From assembly GCA_937877595.1 (NCBI GenBank), contig CALFIY010000069.1:1-11578 (forward strand): 11,578 bases of DNA. Direction: 5' to 3'. Shown piece by piece: positions 1 through 5,439 of the stretch. The stretch comes from an uncultured Prevotella sp. (lineage in GTDB: Bacteria > Bacteroidota > Bacteroidia > Bacteroidales > Bacteroidaceae). The translations under genes and the position numbers were made by a program. Below the pieces are notes generated by a model. That model searched no databases. It saw only the letters and a list, made by a program, of their open reading frames with translations, and had not been told where the DNA came from. Each line of letters opens with the position of its first letter. Within the stretch, counting starts at the first letter, position 1.

Positions 1-327
1 ATACAGCAGCTGACACCCGAGAACTGCGAGGTGACACCCGGCACGAAAGCCGGCGACGGCTCGCTGCTCCGACCCTACATCGTGTTCTTCGGCGAGGCCG
101 TACCCAACATCGGCATCGCCGCCGAGGAGGCACAGCAGGCCGACATCTTCATCATCATCGGCACCTCGCTCAACGTCTATCCCGCCGCCGGGCTCTTTCA
201 CTACGTCAGGCCCGGCGTGCCCATCTATCTCATCGACCCTCACCCCATCAACGCCGGCGGCAGCGTGAGGCAAATACAGAAAGGTGCCTCAGAGGGGATG
301 CGCGAGCTGATGAAGCTGCTGGGCTAA
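1..327 (+). CDS. NAD-dependent protein deacylase (sirtuin), C-terminal part
   Basis: This is the 3' end of a sirtuin gene; the frame is open from base 1 and the true start lies outside the window. Sirtuins use NAD+ to remove acyl groups from protein lysines in the cytoplasm. About 108 residues are visible. They hold the family motif G-x-LRPYIVFFGEAVP (from base 58), the NAD-binding GTSLNVYPAAGL block (160-195), and the late LIDPHPI segment near 230. Only one cysteine precedes the LRP motif, so the second CxxC pair of zinc-binding sirtuins is absent; I recall this from other Bacteroidota sirtuins. A GTG at base 31 is internal, not a start. The fragment is about 63% GC and uses ATC for 10 of 12 isoleucines, unlike greA downstream. 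The family call is firm; substrate and acyl preference cannot be read from this part. Confidence 0.9.
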   Translation: MQQLTPENCEVTPGTKAGDGSLLRPYIVFFGEAVPNIGIAAEEAQQADIFIIIGTSLNVYPAAGLFHYVRPGVPIYLIDPHPINAGGSVRQIQKGASEGMRELMKLLG

Positions 328-347
328 ACGTTTTTTAACACGAAAAA

Positions 348-379
348 TTTTGACAAAAGAGGGAAAAGGCATACCTTTG
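348..379 (+). promoter_or_regulatory. Bacteroidota-type promoter for greA and its leader
   Basis: TTTTG at 348-352 and TACCTTTG at 372-379 are separated by 19 nt. This matches the Bacteroidota primary-sigma consensus, a TTTG-like -33 element and a TAnnTTTG -7 element. Transcription should begin a few bases after 379, around 383-388. That is upstream of the hairpin at 408-441 and about 130 nt before the greA start. No second TAnnTTTG box lies between the hairpin and greA. Confidence 0.8.
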
Positions 380-385
380 CACCCG

Positions 386-450
386 CAACAACAAATCTTA
401 GTAGAACAAGGATTCCGGCCTAACCAACGGCCGGGATTCTTTAATTTTTT
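386..450 (+). ncRNA. Candidate short leader RNA upstream of greA
   Basis: Transcription from the promoter at 348-379 that ends at the hairpin and U-tract finishing near 450 would give an RNA of about 65 nt. It has an A/C-rich unpaired 5' part (about 386-407) followed by the 13-bp stem. No start codon is present, so a leader peptide is unlikely. The 5' end is inferred from promoter spacing. Whether this is a stable RNA, an attenuated greA leader, or just a weak pause site cannot be decided from sequence. Confidence 0.45.
408..450 (+). terminator. Intrinsic-terminator-like hairpin in the greA leader
   Basis: The arms 408-420 (AAGGATTCCGGCC) and 429-441 (GGCCGGGATTCTT) pair over 13 bp, with two G-U wobbles and a GC-rich apex, around an 8-nt loop (421-428). 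A tail at 442-450 ends in six T residues. On the + strand this is a good intrinsic terminator. The minus strand has no T-tract. It lies downstream of the recognisable promoter and upstream of greA, so greA expression from that promoter requires read-through. Confidence 0.8.
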
Positions 451-516
451 GACAAACCAAAAAACGCAACTCTAAACAAGAATAGTAAATCGTTAAATTG
501 TAAACTGTAAATCAAA

Positions 517-984
517 ATGGCATACATGTCACAAGAGGGCTATGACAAACTCATAGCCGAACTACAGCGTTTGGAGGCAGTGGAGCGCCCTAAGGCATCC
601 GCTGCCATCGCAGAGGCCCGCGACAAGGGTGACCTCAGCGAAAACAGCGAATACGATGCCGCCAAGGAAGCACAGGCTCACCTGGAGGACAAGATAAACA
701 AACTGAAGGCTACCATTGCCGACGCAAAAGTGGTGGATACCTCAAGGCTCAGCACCGACAGCGTACAGATACTGACCAAGGTGGAGATGACAAACCTTGC
801 CACCAAGGCCCACATGTCGTACACTATAGTGAGCGAGAACGAGGCAGACCTGCGCGCAGGAAAGATAAGCATACAGACGCCTATCGCACAGGGGCTGCTG
901 GGCAAGAAAGCCGGCGACGAGGTGGAAATAAAAATTCCGCGCGGCACTATAAGACTGAGAATAGACAATATATCGATAGCATAA
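517..984 (+). CDS. greA: Transcription elongation factor GreA
   Basis: GreA enters the secondary channel of RNA polymerase and stimulates cleavage of backtracked RNA, restarting stalled complexes. The 155-residue product is close to the usual length of about 158. Residues 1-75 form the N-terminal coiled coil. Its tip motif GDLSENSEYDAAKEAQ (38-53) carries the acidic residues D39 and E42, which correspond to the catalytic D41/E44 of E. coli GreA. The C-terminal FKBP-like domain has TPIAQGLLGKKAGDEVEIKIP (about 121-141). ATG 517 is chosen because the coiled coil begins at once; ATG 526 is a less likely alternative. The start follows an A/T-rich stretch without Shine-Dalgarno, usual for the phylum. 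It is followed after 39 nt by the HIT gene, probably in one transcript. Isoleucine codons are mostly ATA (11 of 15). Confidence 0.97.
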   Translation: MAYMSQEGYDKLIAELQRLEAVERPKASAAIAEARDKGDLSENSEYDAAKEAQAHLEDKINKLKATIADAKVVDTSRLSTDSVQILTKVEMTNLATKAHMSYTIVSENEADLRAGKISIQTPIAQGLLGKKAGDEVEIKIPRGTIRLRIDNISIA

Positions 985-1023
985 AGGCTACGATAAGAAA
1001 CAGCGAATTCAGAAGTTATAACT

Positions 1024-1413
1024 ATGGATATATTCAGCAAGATAGCAGCAGGCGAGATACCCAGTTACAAATGTGCGGAAAACGAGGAGTTCTATGCTTT
1101 CCTCGACATCAATCCGCTGGTGAAAGGCCACACTCTCGTGATACCGCGCAGAGAAGTAGACTACTTCTTCGACATGGACGACGAGGAACTGGGGCGCTAC
1201 CAACAGTTTGCCAAGCAGGTGGCGCAGGCAATAAAACGTGCCTTCCCGTGCCGCAAGGTGGCACAGGTGGTGCTGGGACTGGAAGTGGCTCATGCCCACA
1301 TACATCTAATACCGATGCAAACAGAGGCTGACGCCGACTTCAGACGCGAGAAACTGAAACTGACGGAAGCGGAGTTTGAAGAGATAGCCGCAAAAATACG
1401 TGACGCATTCTAA
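1024..1413 (+). CDS. HIT-family (histidine triad) nucleotide hydrolase
   Basis: HIT proteins of this branch are small cytoplasmic nucleotide-binding hydrolases that act on nucleoside phosphoramidates or dinucleoside polyphosphates. The 129-residue product has the N-terminal MDIFSKIAAGEIPSYK block, the FLDINPLVKGHTLVIP segment (26-41) and the triad H90-A-H92-I-H94-LIP. The family's usual Pro before the first triad His is Ala here (VAH), and the upstream GMAVIG-like strand reads AQVVLG. The triad itself is intact. The gene sits 39 nt after greA, a pairing I recall as common in Bacteroidales. Its stop codon overlaps the stop of the converging guanylyltransferase gene and lies in the loop of a long hairpin. 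The physiological substrate is unknown. Confidence 0.95.
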   Translation: MDIFSKIAAGEIPSYKCAENEEFYAFLDINPLVKGHTLVIPRREVDYFFDMDDEELGRYQQFAKQVAQAIKRAFPCRKVAQVVLGLEVAHAHIHLIPMQTEADADFRREKLKLTEAEFEEIAAKIRDAF

Positions 1414-1434
1414 ACGAATGCGTCACCGTATTTT
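1393..1434. terminator. Bidirectional terminator made of two overlapping gene ends
   Basis: The left arm 1393-1410 and right arm 1416-1434 pair over 18 bp with one bulged C, around the 5-nt loop TAAAC (1411-1415). On the + strand the right arm ends in GTATTTT. On the minus strand it ends in GTATTTTT. Both directions therefore have a stem followed by a short T-rich run. The left arm encodes the last residues of the HIT protein and the right arm encodes, antisense, the last residues of the guanylyltransferase. The HIT stop codon is in the loop. Confidence 0.75.
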
Positions 1435-2504
1435 ATCTGAACCTCGTTGACGTACTTGCGGACAAGCGCCGACGAGTCTCCTTTCTTACAAATAAACAGC
1501 ACATTGCCCTCTTCGGCAACGATATAGCCGTCGAGGCCATTGATGACACCAAGGCGCCCGTGGGGAAGTTTGATAACGTTGTTGTGAGAGTTGTCAAGCA
1601 TCACCTCGGAGTCGATTACCACATTGTCGCCTTCGCCGCGGCTCATACATTCGTAGATGGCATGCCACGTGCCAAGGTCGGCCCATCCGAAGTTGCAGCG
1701 CATCACGCCGACATTGTCGCAGCGTTCCAGCACACCCTGGTCGATGGAAAGATTGGGGTAGGCGGGGTAGTTCTCATTGACGAAGGCCATCTCCTGCTCT
1801 ATGGTGTAGTCGGCAATATTATTGTCGAAGCGGTTGAGAACGTCGGGGAAGAGTTGGCGGAAACAATGGTTGAGATAGCGTGCGTTGGAAAGTATCATTC
1901 CTGTGTTCCAAAGGAATTCGCCGCTCTCCATAAACATTTTTGCAAAGTCGCGCTCAGGCTTCTCTGTAAACGACTGCACACGGTAGATATCTGTCTCGCC
2001 TTCCACGGCCTCGCCCTCCTGTATGTAGCCATAGCCAGGCTCCGGGCGCGTAGGACTGACGCCCATGGTAAGAATCATATCGTTGTGCTCGACAAACTGC
2101 AGTGCGCGCAGCATGTCGCTATGGAACATCTCCTCGTTGAGAACAAACTGGTCGCTGGGAGTAATGATGATGTTGGCGTCGGTATTGCGGCGGCAGACGC
2201 GCATGTCAGCCCATGCCACGCTGGGCGCAGTGCCGCGGTTGACGGGTTCGACCATGAGACTTTCCTCATGTAGGTCGGGCAGTTGCTGGCGCACCAGCGG
2301 AGCATACTCCTTATTGGTGCAGACGATGATGTTCTCAGCAGGCAGCAGTTGCGCAAAGCGGTCGAAAGTCTGCTGCAACTGTGTGCGGCCAGTGCCGAAG
2401 AAGTCGACAAACTGCTTAGGGTATTCGTCGCGGCTGCACGGCCACAGGCGACGACCCTTACCGCCTGCCAGGATGACGCAGTAATTCTTTGGATTGTTGA
2501 TCAT
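1410..2504 (-). CDS. Mannose-1-phosphate guanylyltransferase (GDP-mannose pyrophosphorylase)
   Basis: The enzyme joins mannose-1-phosphate and GTP into GDP-mannose plus pyrophosphate, feeding GDP-mannose and GDP-fucose synthesis for surface glycans. The 364-residue product starts with the nucleotidyltransferase signature LAGGKGRRLWPCSRDEYPKQ (12-31), where the Lys of PKQF and the GGxGxRLWP loop bind the nucleotide. It continues with TPSDQF (near 122), FTEKP (near 184), WNTGMIL and FGWADLGTWHAIYE (near 278), all typical of ManC-type GMPP. The length fits a single-domain enzyme; the C-terminal cupin isomerase domain of bifunctional ManC is absent. The ATG at 2504 places the signature near the N-terminus. 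The gene follows the OmpA-like gene by 38 nt on the same strand and probably shares its transcript. Its TAG overlaps the HIT gene's stop by 4 nt. Confidence 0.95.
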   Translation of the reverse strand: MINNPKNYCVILAGGKGRRLWPCSRDEYPKQFVDFFGTGRTQLQQTFDRFAQLLPAENIIVCTNKEYAPLVRQQLPDLHEESLMVEPVNRGTAPSVAWADMRVCRRNTDANIIITPSDQFVLNEEMFHSDMLRALQFVEHNDMILTMGVSPTRPEPGYGYIQEGEAVEGETDIYRVQSFTEKPERDFAKMFMESGEFLWNTGMILSNARYLNHCFRQLFPDVLNRFDNNIADYTIEQEMAFVNENYPAYPNLSIDQGVLERCDNVGVMRCNFGWADLGTWHAIYECMSRGEGDNVVIDSEVMLDNSHNNVIKLPHGRLGVINGLDGYIVAEEGNVLFICKKGDSSALVRKYVNEVQIKYGDAFV

Positions 2505-2542
2505 AGGTTTTGGTATTAGAAAAAGGTAGGTGTTTTCAGCGA

Positions 2543-3379
2543 TTACTCGCTATCGGGAGCCTGGCCGATAAGTTCAAGAAACTCGTCGAGTTTCGGAGTA
2601 ATGATAATCTGTGTGCGGCGGTTGCGCTGACGGCCGGCTTCGGTGCTGTTCGACGAGACAGGGTTGTATTCGCCGCGCCCGCCTGCGGTGAGGCGCTTGG
2701 GCTCTACACCATAGCGTGTCTGCAACTCCTGTACAACGCTGCTGGCGCGCAGGCACGAGAGATCCCAGTTGTTGCGGATGTTCTCGCGAGAGATGGGCAC
2801 GTCGTCGGTGTTGCCCTCAATGAGTACGTCGTAGTCCTTATAGTCCTTGATAATCTTGGCAATCTTGGAAAGTGTCTCGCCGGCCTGCTCGGAAATCTCG
2901 TAGGAACCGGTCTTGTAGAGCATGTTGTCGTTGAGGGAAATGTAAACTACTCCCTTGAGCACCTGTACGTCGACATCTTTCAGTTCCTCCTTGGAGAGTG
3001 AGCGCGTAAGGTTGTTGGTGAGCACCATATTGAGGGAATCGCTCTTCGACTTGAGTTCTGTCAGATGGCGAATGTAGCGGTTCGACTCGTTGATCTGGTC
3101 GACAAGTTTGTCGATAGACACATTGTTCTGCGAGGCATTGCTAAGGCTCTTGTCGAGCGACTGCTGCAATGACTTGTAGGCGCGCTGCTGCTGCTTGAGT
3201 TGGTCTTCGAGACTCGTGGTGCGTGCGTTGGCAGCAGCCAGTTGCTCCTTCGTGCCCATCAGCGACTCTTGTATCTTCTTGTTCTCATCCTGGCATGCTA
3301 CCAGTTGCTTTTTTGACGCGCAGCCCTGCATCAGCAGTGCTCCTGCGGCCAGTGTTATAGCAATAAGGCTATTCTTCAT
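2543..3379 (-). CDS. OmpA-domain, coiled-coil lipoprotein (MotB/OmpA-like)
   Basis: This is a predicted periplasmic or outer-membrane lipoprotein of 278 residues that anchors to peptidoglycan. A hydrophobic signal peptide ends in LLMQGC, with C20 the likely lipidated residue. CASKK lacks the acidic surface-export signal known from Bacteroidota, so a periplasm-facing location is more likely. Residues 25-125 are Gln/Lys/Glu/Leu-rich and predicted coiled coil. Residues 140-262 form the OmpA-like domain, with GNTDDVPI (189-196), NWDLSCLRA (204-212) and NRRTQI (253-258) at the usual peptidoglycan-binding positions. The ATG at 3379 is preferred over an in-frame TTG at 3385 because the signal peptide begins there. 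It is the first gene of a two-gene unit with the guanylyltransferase and divergent from nrdG. No flagellar or Exb/Tol partner is nearby, so the role beyond envelope anchoring is unknown. Confidence 0.93.
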   Translation of the reverse strand: MKNSLIAITLAAGALLMQGCASKKQLVACQDENKKIQESLMGTKEQLAAANARTTSLEDQLKQQQRAYKSLQQSLDKSLSNASQNNVSIDKLVDQINESNRYIRHLTELKSKSDSLNMVLTNNLTRSLSKEELKDVDVQVLKGVVYISLNDNMLYKTGSYEISEQAGETLSKIAKIIKDYKDYDVLIEGNTDDVPISRENIRNNWDLSCLRASSVVQELQTRYGVEPKRLTAGGRGEYNPVSSNSTEAGRQRNRRTQIIITPKLDEFLELIGQAPDSE

Positions 3380-3413
3380 AATCAAAAATGTTTCTGTTGT
3401 TTCCTCTTATATG

Positions 3414-3421
3414 CAAAGTTA
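3414..3421 (-). promoter_or_regulatory. -7 box for the OmpA-like/guanylyltransferase unit
   Basis: On the minus strand 3421-3414 reads TAACTTTG, a full match to TAnnTTTG, about 35 nt before the ATG at 3379. A clear TTTG -33 element is not present at 19 nt; only a T-rich stretch occurs there. The call rests on the -7 match and its position. Confidence 0.55.
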
Positions 3422-3456
3422 ATGATATGACGACGAAAAAGACAGAAAGTTACGTG

Positions 3457-3480
3457 GTTTTAGGTAAATTTAACTAACAC
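3457..3480. promoter_or_regulatory. Near-perfect palindrome between divergent promoters, candidate operator
   Basis: TTAGGTAAATTTAACTAA at 3460-3477 is an inverted repeat with 8 of 9 pairs per arm. Extending it to 3457-3480 gives 10 of 12 pairs. It lies 35 nt from the ompA-like -7 box and 37 nt from the nrdG -7 box, so its centre is about 60 nt upstream of each expected transcription start. That is a classic activator position and could serve both genes. The binding protein is not known. Confidence 0.45.
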
Positions 3481-3517
3481 TGCGGTGCAAATGCCGACGC
3501 CATAATCCTATTTTTCA

Positions 3518-3525
3518 TACCTTTG
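3518..3525 (+). promoter_or_regulatory. -7 box for the nrdG operon
   Basis: TACCTTTG at 3518-3525 is identical to the -7 boxes upstream of greA and ftsX and lies 30 nt before the nrdG ATG. No TTTG -33 element is found 19 nt upstream, which would fit an activator-dependent promoter. Confidence 0.65.
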
Positions 3526-3555
3526 TGACGAAAACGAAGGCTTACAAAAAAACGC

Positions 3556-4071
3556 ATGATATCGGTACTGGATATTGTAGAGGATACGATGGTTGACGGA
3601 CCAGGCTTCCGCACATCTATCTACTGCGCCGGATGTCGCCACGCATGCCCAGGCTGCCATAATCCGCAGTCGTGGGACTTCTCAGGAGGGCATCCAATGA
3701 GCACAGAGGATATTATGCGCATCATAGAAGCCGACCCTTATGCAAACGTTACTTTCTCCGGCGGCGATCCGATGTATCAGCCGGAGGGATTTGCCGAACT
3801 GGCGCGTGCCATAAAGGAGCGGACAAAGAAAAATATTTGGTGCTTCACCGGTTTTACCTTTGAAACACTGGTGAACAATCCGCGCCACAGGCAGTTGCTG
3901 GAGTCGATAGACGTGCTGGTAGACGGGCCTTTCGTAAAGTCGCTGCGCGATGAGACTCTGCTTTTTCGCGGTAGCAGCAACCAGCGCCTTATCGACGTGC
4001 AACATTCGCTGAAGTCGGGAAAGGTGGTGGAGTTTGTCCCTGATGTAAAAATGGCTAACGCAGGAGGATGA
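3556..4071 (+). CDS. nrdG: Anaerobic ribonucleoside-triphosphate reductase activating protein
   Basis: NrdG is a radical-SAM enzyme that uses a [4Fe-4S] cluster and S-adenosylmethionine to generate the glycyl radical on NrdD, the class III ribonucleotide reductase that makes deoxynucleotides without oxygen. The 171-residue product has the cluster motif C27-x3-C31-x2-C34 followed by HN, preceded by the DGPGFRTSIY segment (14-23). The SAM-binding FSGGDPM (near residue 70) and WCFTGFTFE are also typical. ATG 3556 places the cluster motif at the expected distance, with no Shine-Dalgarno. Usually nrdG follows nrdD directly; here the upstream gene is a divergent OmpA-like gene, so nrdD must be elsewhere. 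The stop codon overlaps the start of a Fur-family gene (ATGA at 4068-4071). Confidence 0.95.
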   Translation: MISVLDIVEDTMVDGPGFRTSIYCAGCRHACPGCHNPQSWDFSGGHPMSTEDIMRIIEADPYANVTFSGGDPMYQPEGFAELARAIKERTKKNIWCFTGFTFETLVNNPRHRQLLESIDVLVDGPFVKSLRDETLLFRGSSNQRLIDVQHSLKSGKVVEFVPDVKMANAGG

Positions 4072-4505
4072 CAGAGCAGGAGTGTACGCTGCTGCTGGAG
4101 CAGCATGGTGTGAAGCCGACCGCCAACAGGATAATTGTGGCGAGGGCATTGGCGGAGGTTAGTCGTCCGTTGTCGCTGACCGAACTGGAACAGCGGATAA
4201 TGACGATAGACAAGTCGGGAGTTTTCCGTGCATTGACGCTATTCCGCGAGAATCATCTTGTGCATGTGCTGGAAGACGGCGGCGATGGCGTGAGATATGA
4301 ATTATGCCACAGCAGCCATGCAGAGCACGATGACGATATCCATGCGCACTTCTACTGCGAACATTGCCGTCAGACTTTCTGTCTTGAGGACTGTCCTGTG
4401 CCTGAGATAATGCTGCCTGCAGGCTTCTTCAGACAGTCGGTGAACTATATGGTTAAAGGGATTTGCCCCCAGTGCGGCGGTAGTGCCAGAGTTCAAGGGA
4501 GTTGA
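4068..4505 (+). CDS. Fur-family metalloregulator (Fur/Zur/PerR-like)
   Basis: This is a 145-residue DNA-binding regulator of the Fur superfamily. Residues 1-78 form the winged helix, including VKPTANRIIVARAL (15-28) and DKSGVFRALTLFRENHLVH (48-66), equivalent to the family's VYRTLxxLxExGLV recognition region. The C-terminal part has H92-A-H94, a CxxC pair at 97/100 and a second at 133/136, which fit the structural zinc site. An extra FCLEDC (104-109) supplies two more cysteines. Which metal or oxidant is sensed cannot be told. The start is well fixed: an in-frame TAA at 4056-4058 leaves ATG 4068 as the only upstream ATG. The AGGAGG touching the ATG is too close to act as a ribosome-binding site. 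It overlaps nrdG by 4 nt, implying translational coupling, and its last 53 nt overlap the converging transporter gene. Confidence 0.92.
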   Translation: MTEQECTLLLEQHGVKPTANRIIVARALAEVSRPLSLTELEQRIMTIDKSGVFRALTLFRENHLVHVLEDGGDGVRYELCHSSHAEHDDDIHAHFYCEHCRQTFCLEDCPVPEIMLPAGFFRQSVNYMVKGICPQCGGSARVQGS

Positions 4506-5418
4506 TAATGTTCTGCCAGAGCACGTAGCATCCGGCACCGACGGAAGCAACGGGATGCAGATACATGTAGGCAACCCAAATGCTAAGACCGGTATTTTTC
4601 TGGAACAGCGCCTGGCCGCTGTTCACTTCCTCGCCAAGGTGGCGGCCTATGCCTCTGCCTATGGCAAACTGTACGAAGCAGAGCACAAGACTTGCTATGG
4701 CAATGGCAAGGAGAAGCGAAAGCGACGCGTCGCTGCCTACGATGTTGCGTACGGTGACGCCGGTGGTGATGGCAAGCGAAACGCTCCAGAGATAGAAACT
4801 GAGGTTTGGCATGGCTGTGATGCGCTGGCACAGAGAACGTGCGTGGTGCTGGATGAGCCAGCCGAGAAACAGGGGCAGAAGCAGTACCAGTGCTACTTTC
4901 TGCAGAATGAGCCAGAAGGCTGCAAGGAAACTGACGTGGACCGTCTGCTCAAGAAGCGGGAATACCGTTGGGATGAGGACTGCCGAGGCAAGCGACGACA
5001 GCAGCGTGTAGGTTATCATGGTGTTGATGTTGCCGCCAAGTTTTCCTGCTACGACAGGGGCTGCCGACGCAGAAGGGCCAATGATGCAGGTGAGGACTGC
5101 TTCCCACAAAAGTTTCTGCTCAGGGTCGTCGGCAACATACAGTATGACGGCAATGTTGGCACCTATCAGCAGCAACTGTGCTGCAAGCACACCGCCATGC
5201 CAGCGATGGGGCAGCATCTGATGGAAGTCTACCTTGCAGAAGGTGACGAGGAGCGTGAGAAAGATGAAGACGGGGAAAACAATATCGATGATGGGACCGA
5301 GCACGTTGCCTGCCGCAGCCAACTGCGGCACATAGTGGAAGGTGAGATAGCATCCTGCACCAACCACTATGGCCACGGGCAGTGTCCATTCTTTCAGGAA
5401 ACGTATTAATCTGTGCAT
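4453..5418 (-). CDS. Bile acid:sodium symporter (BASS/SBF) family transporter
   Basis: This is a 321-residue inner-membrane protein with roughly nine or ten hydrophobic segments starting near residue 14. BASS proteins carry small organic acids or related solutes with sodium. Family-like features are GPSASAAPVVAGKLGGN (114-130), resembling the unwound helix motif, and the QKNTGLSIWVAYMY segment (273-286) followed by a final helix ending in NIINSLELWHYR. Specificity cannot be inferred; close relatives are mostly uncharacterised. ATG 5418 begins a short basic stretch (HRLIRFLK) just before helix 1. The gene starts 21 nt after the GH28 stop with no visible promoter, so it is probably the last gene of the same transcript. 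Its 3' end runs 53 nt into the Fur-family gene on the opposite strand, and no T-rich hairpin is visible there. Confidence 0.85.
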   Translation of the reverse strand: MHRLIRFLKEWTLPVAIVVGAGCYLTFHYVPQLAAAGNVLGPIIDIVFPVFIFLTLLVTFCKVDFHQMLPHRWHGGVLAAQLLLIGANIAVILYVADDPEQKLLWEAVLTCIIGPSASAAPVVAGKLGGNINTMITYTLLSSLASAVLIPTVFPLLEQTVHVSFLAAFWLILQKVALVLLLPLFLGWLIQHHARSLCQRITAMPNLSFYLWSVSLAITTGVTVRNIVGSDASLSLLLAIAIASLVLCFVQFAIGRGIGRHLGEEVNSGQALFQKNTGLSIWVAYMYLHPVASVGAGCYVLWQNIINSLELWHYRRTGGKSL

Positions 5419-5439
5419 CGATACCGGAAAGTGCCGTGC

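Noticed and set aside
386..450. Known Bacteroidales-1 (6S-like) RNA
   Set aside because: That motif is longer and structurally more complex than this single short stem; nothing here supports the match beyond promoter and terminator.
485..513. Repeated GTAAATC (485-491 and 507-513) before greA
   Set aside because: Two copies of a 7-mer in A/T-rich leader sequence are expected by chance, and such leaders are usual before Bacteroidota start codons.
1560..2273. Open frame of 237 codons on the + strand opposite the guanylyltransferase gene
   Set aside because: It is antisense to a gene with full family motifs; the product is His/Val/Ala-rich low-information sequence.
2505..2542. TACCTTTT on the minus strand as a separate promoter for the guanylyltransferase gene
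   Set aside because: It misses the final G of TAnnTTTG and has no -33 element; the 38-nt gap is better explained by co-transcription.
3380..3385. Upstream TTG start for the OmpA-like gene
   Set aside because: The ATG at 3379 begins a textbook lipoprotein signal peptide; two extra residues add nothing. Similar TTG extensions of folK (7357) and ftsX (11328) were rejected for the ATG starts, the latter because it covers the promoter.
4415..4424. Perfect 10-bp palindrome GCCTGCAGGC
   Set aside because: It lies inside the Fur-family coding region encoding PAG, has no T-tract and no promoter context; a chance palindrome.
4483..5409. Long open frame (about 308 codons) on the + strand opposite the transporter gene
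   Set aside because: The translation is rich in charged and Cys residues with no domain pattern, while the minus strand gives a coherent BASS membrane protein. It is an antisense shadow.
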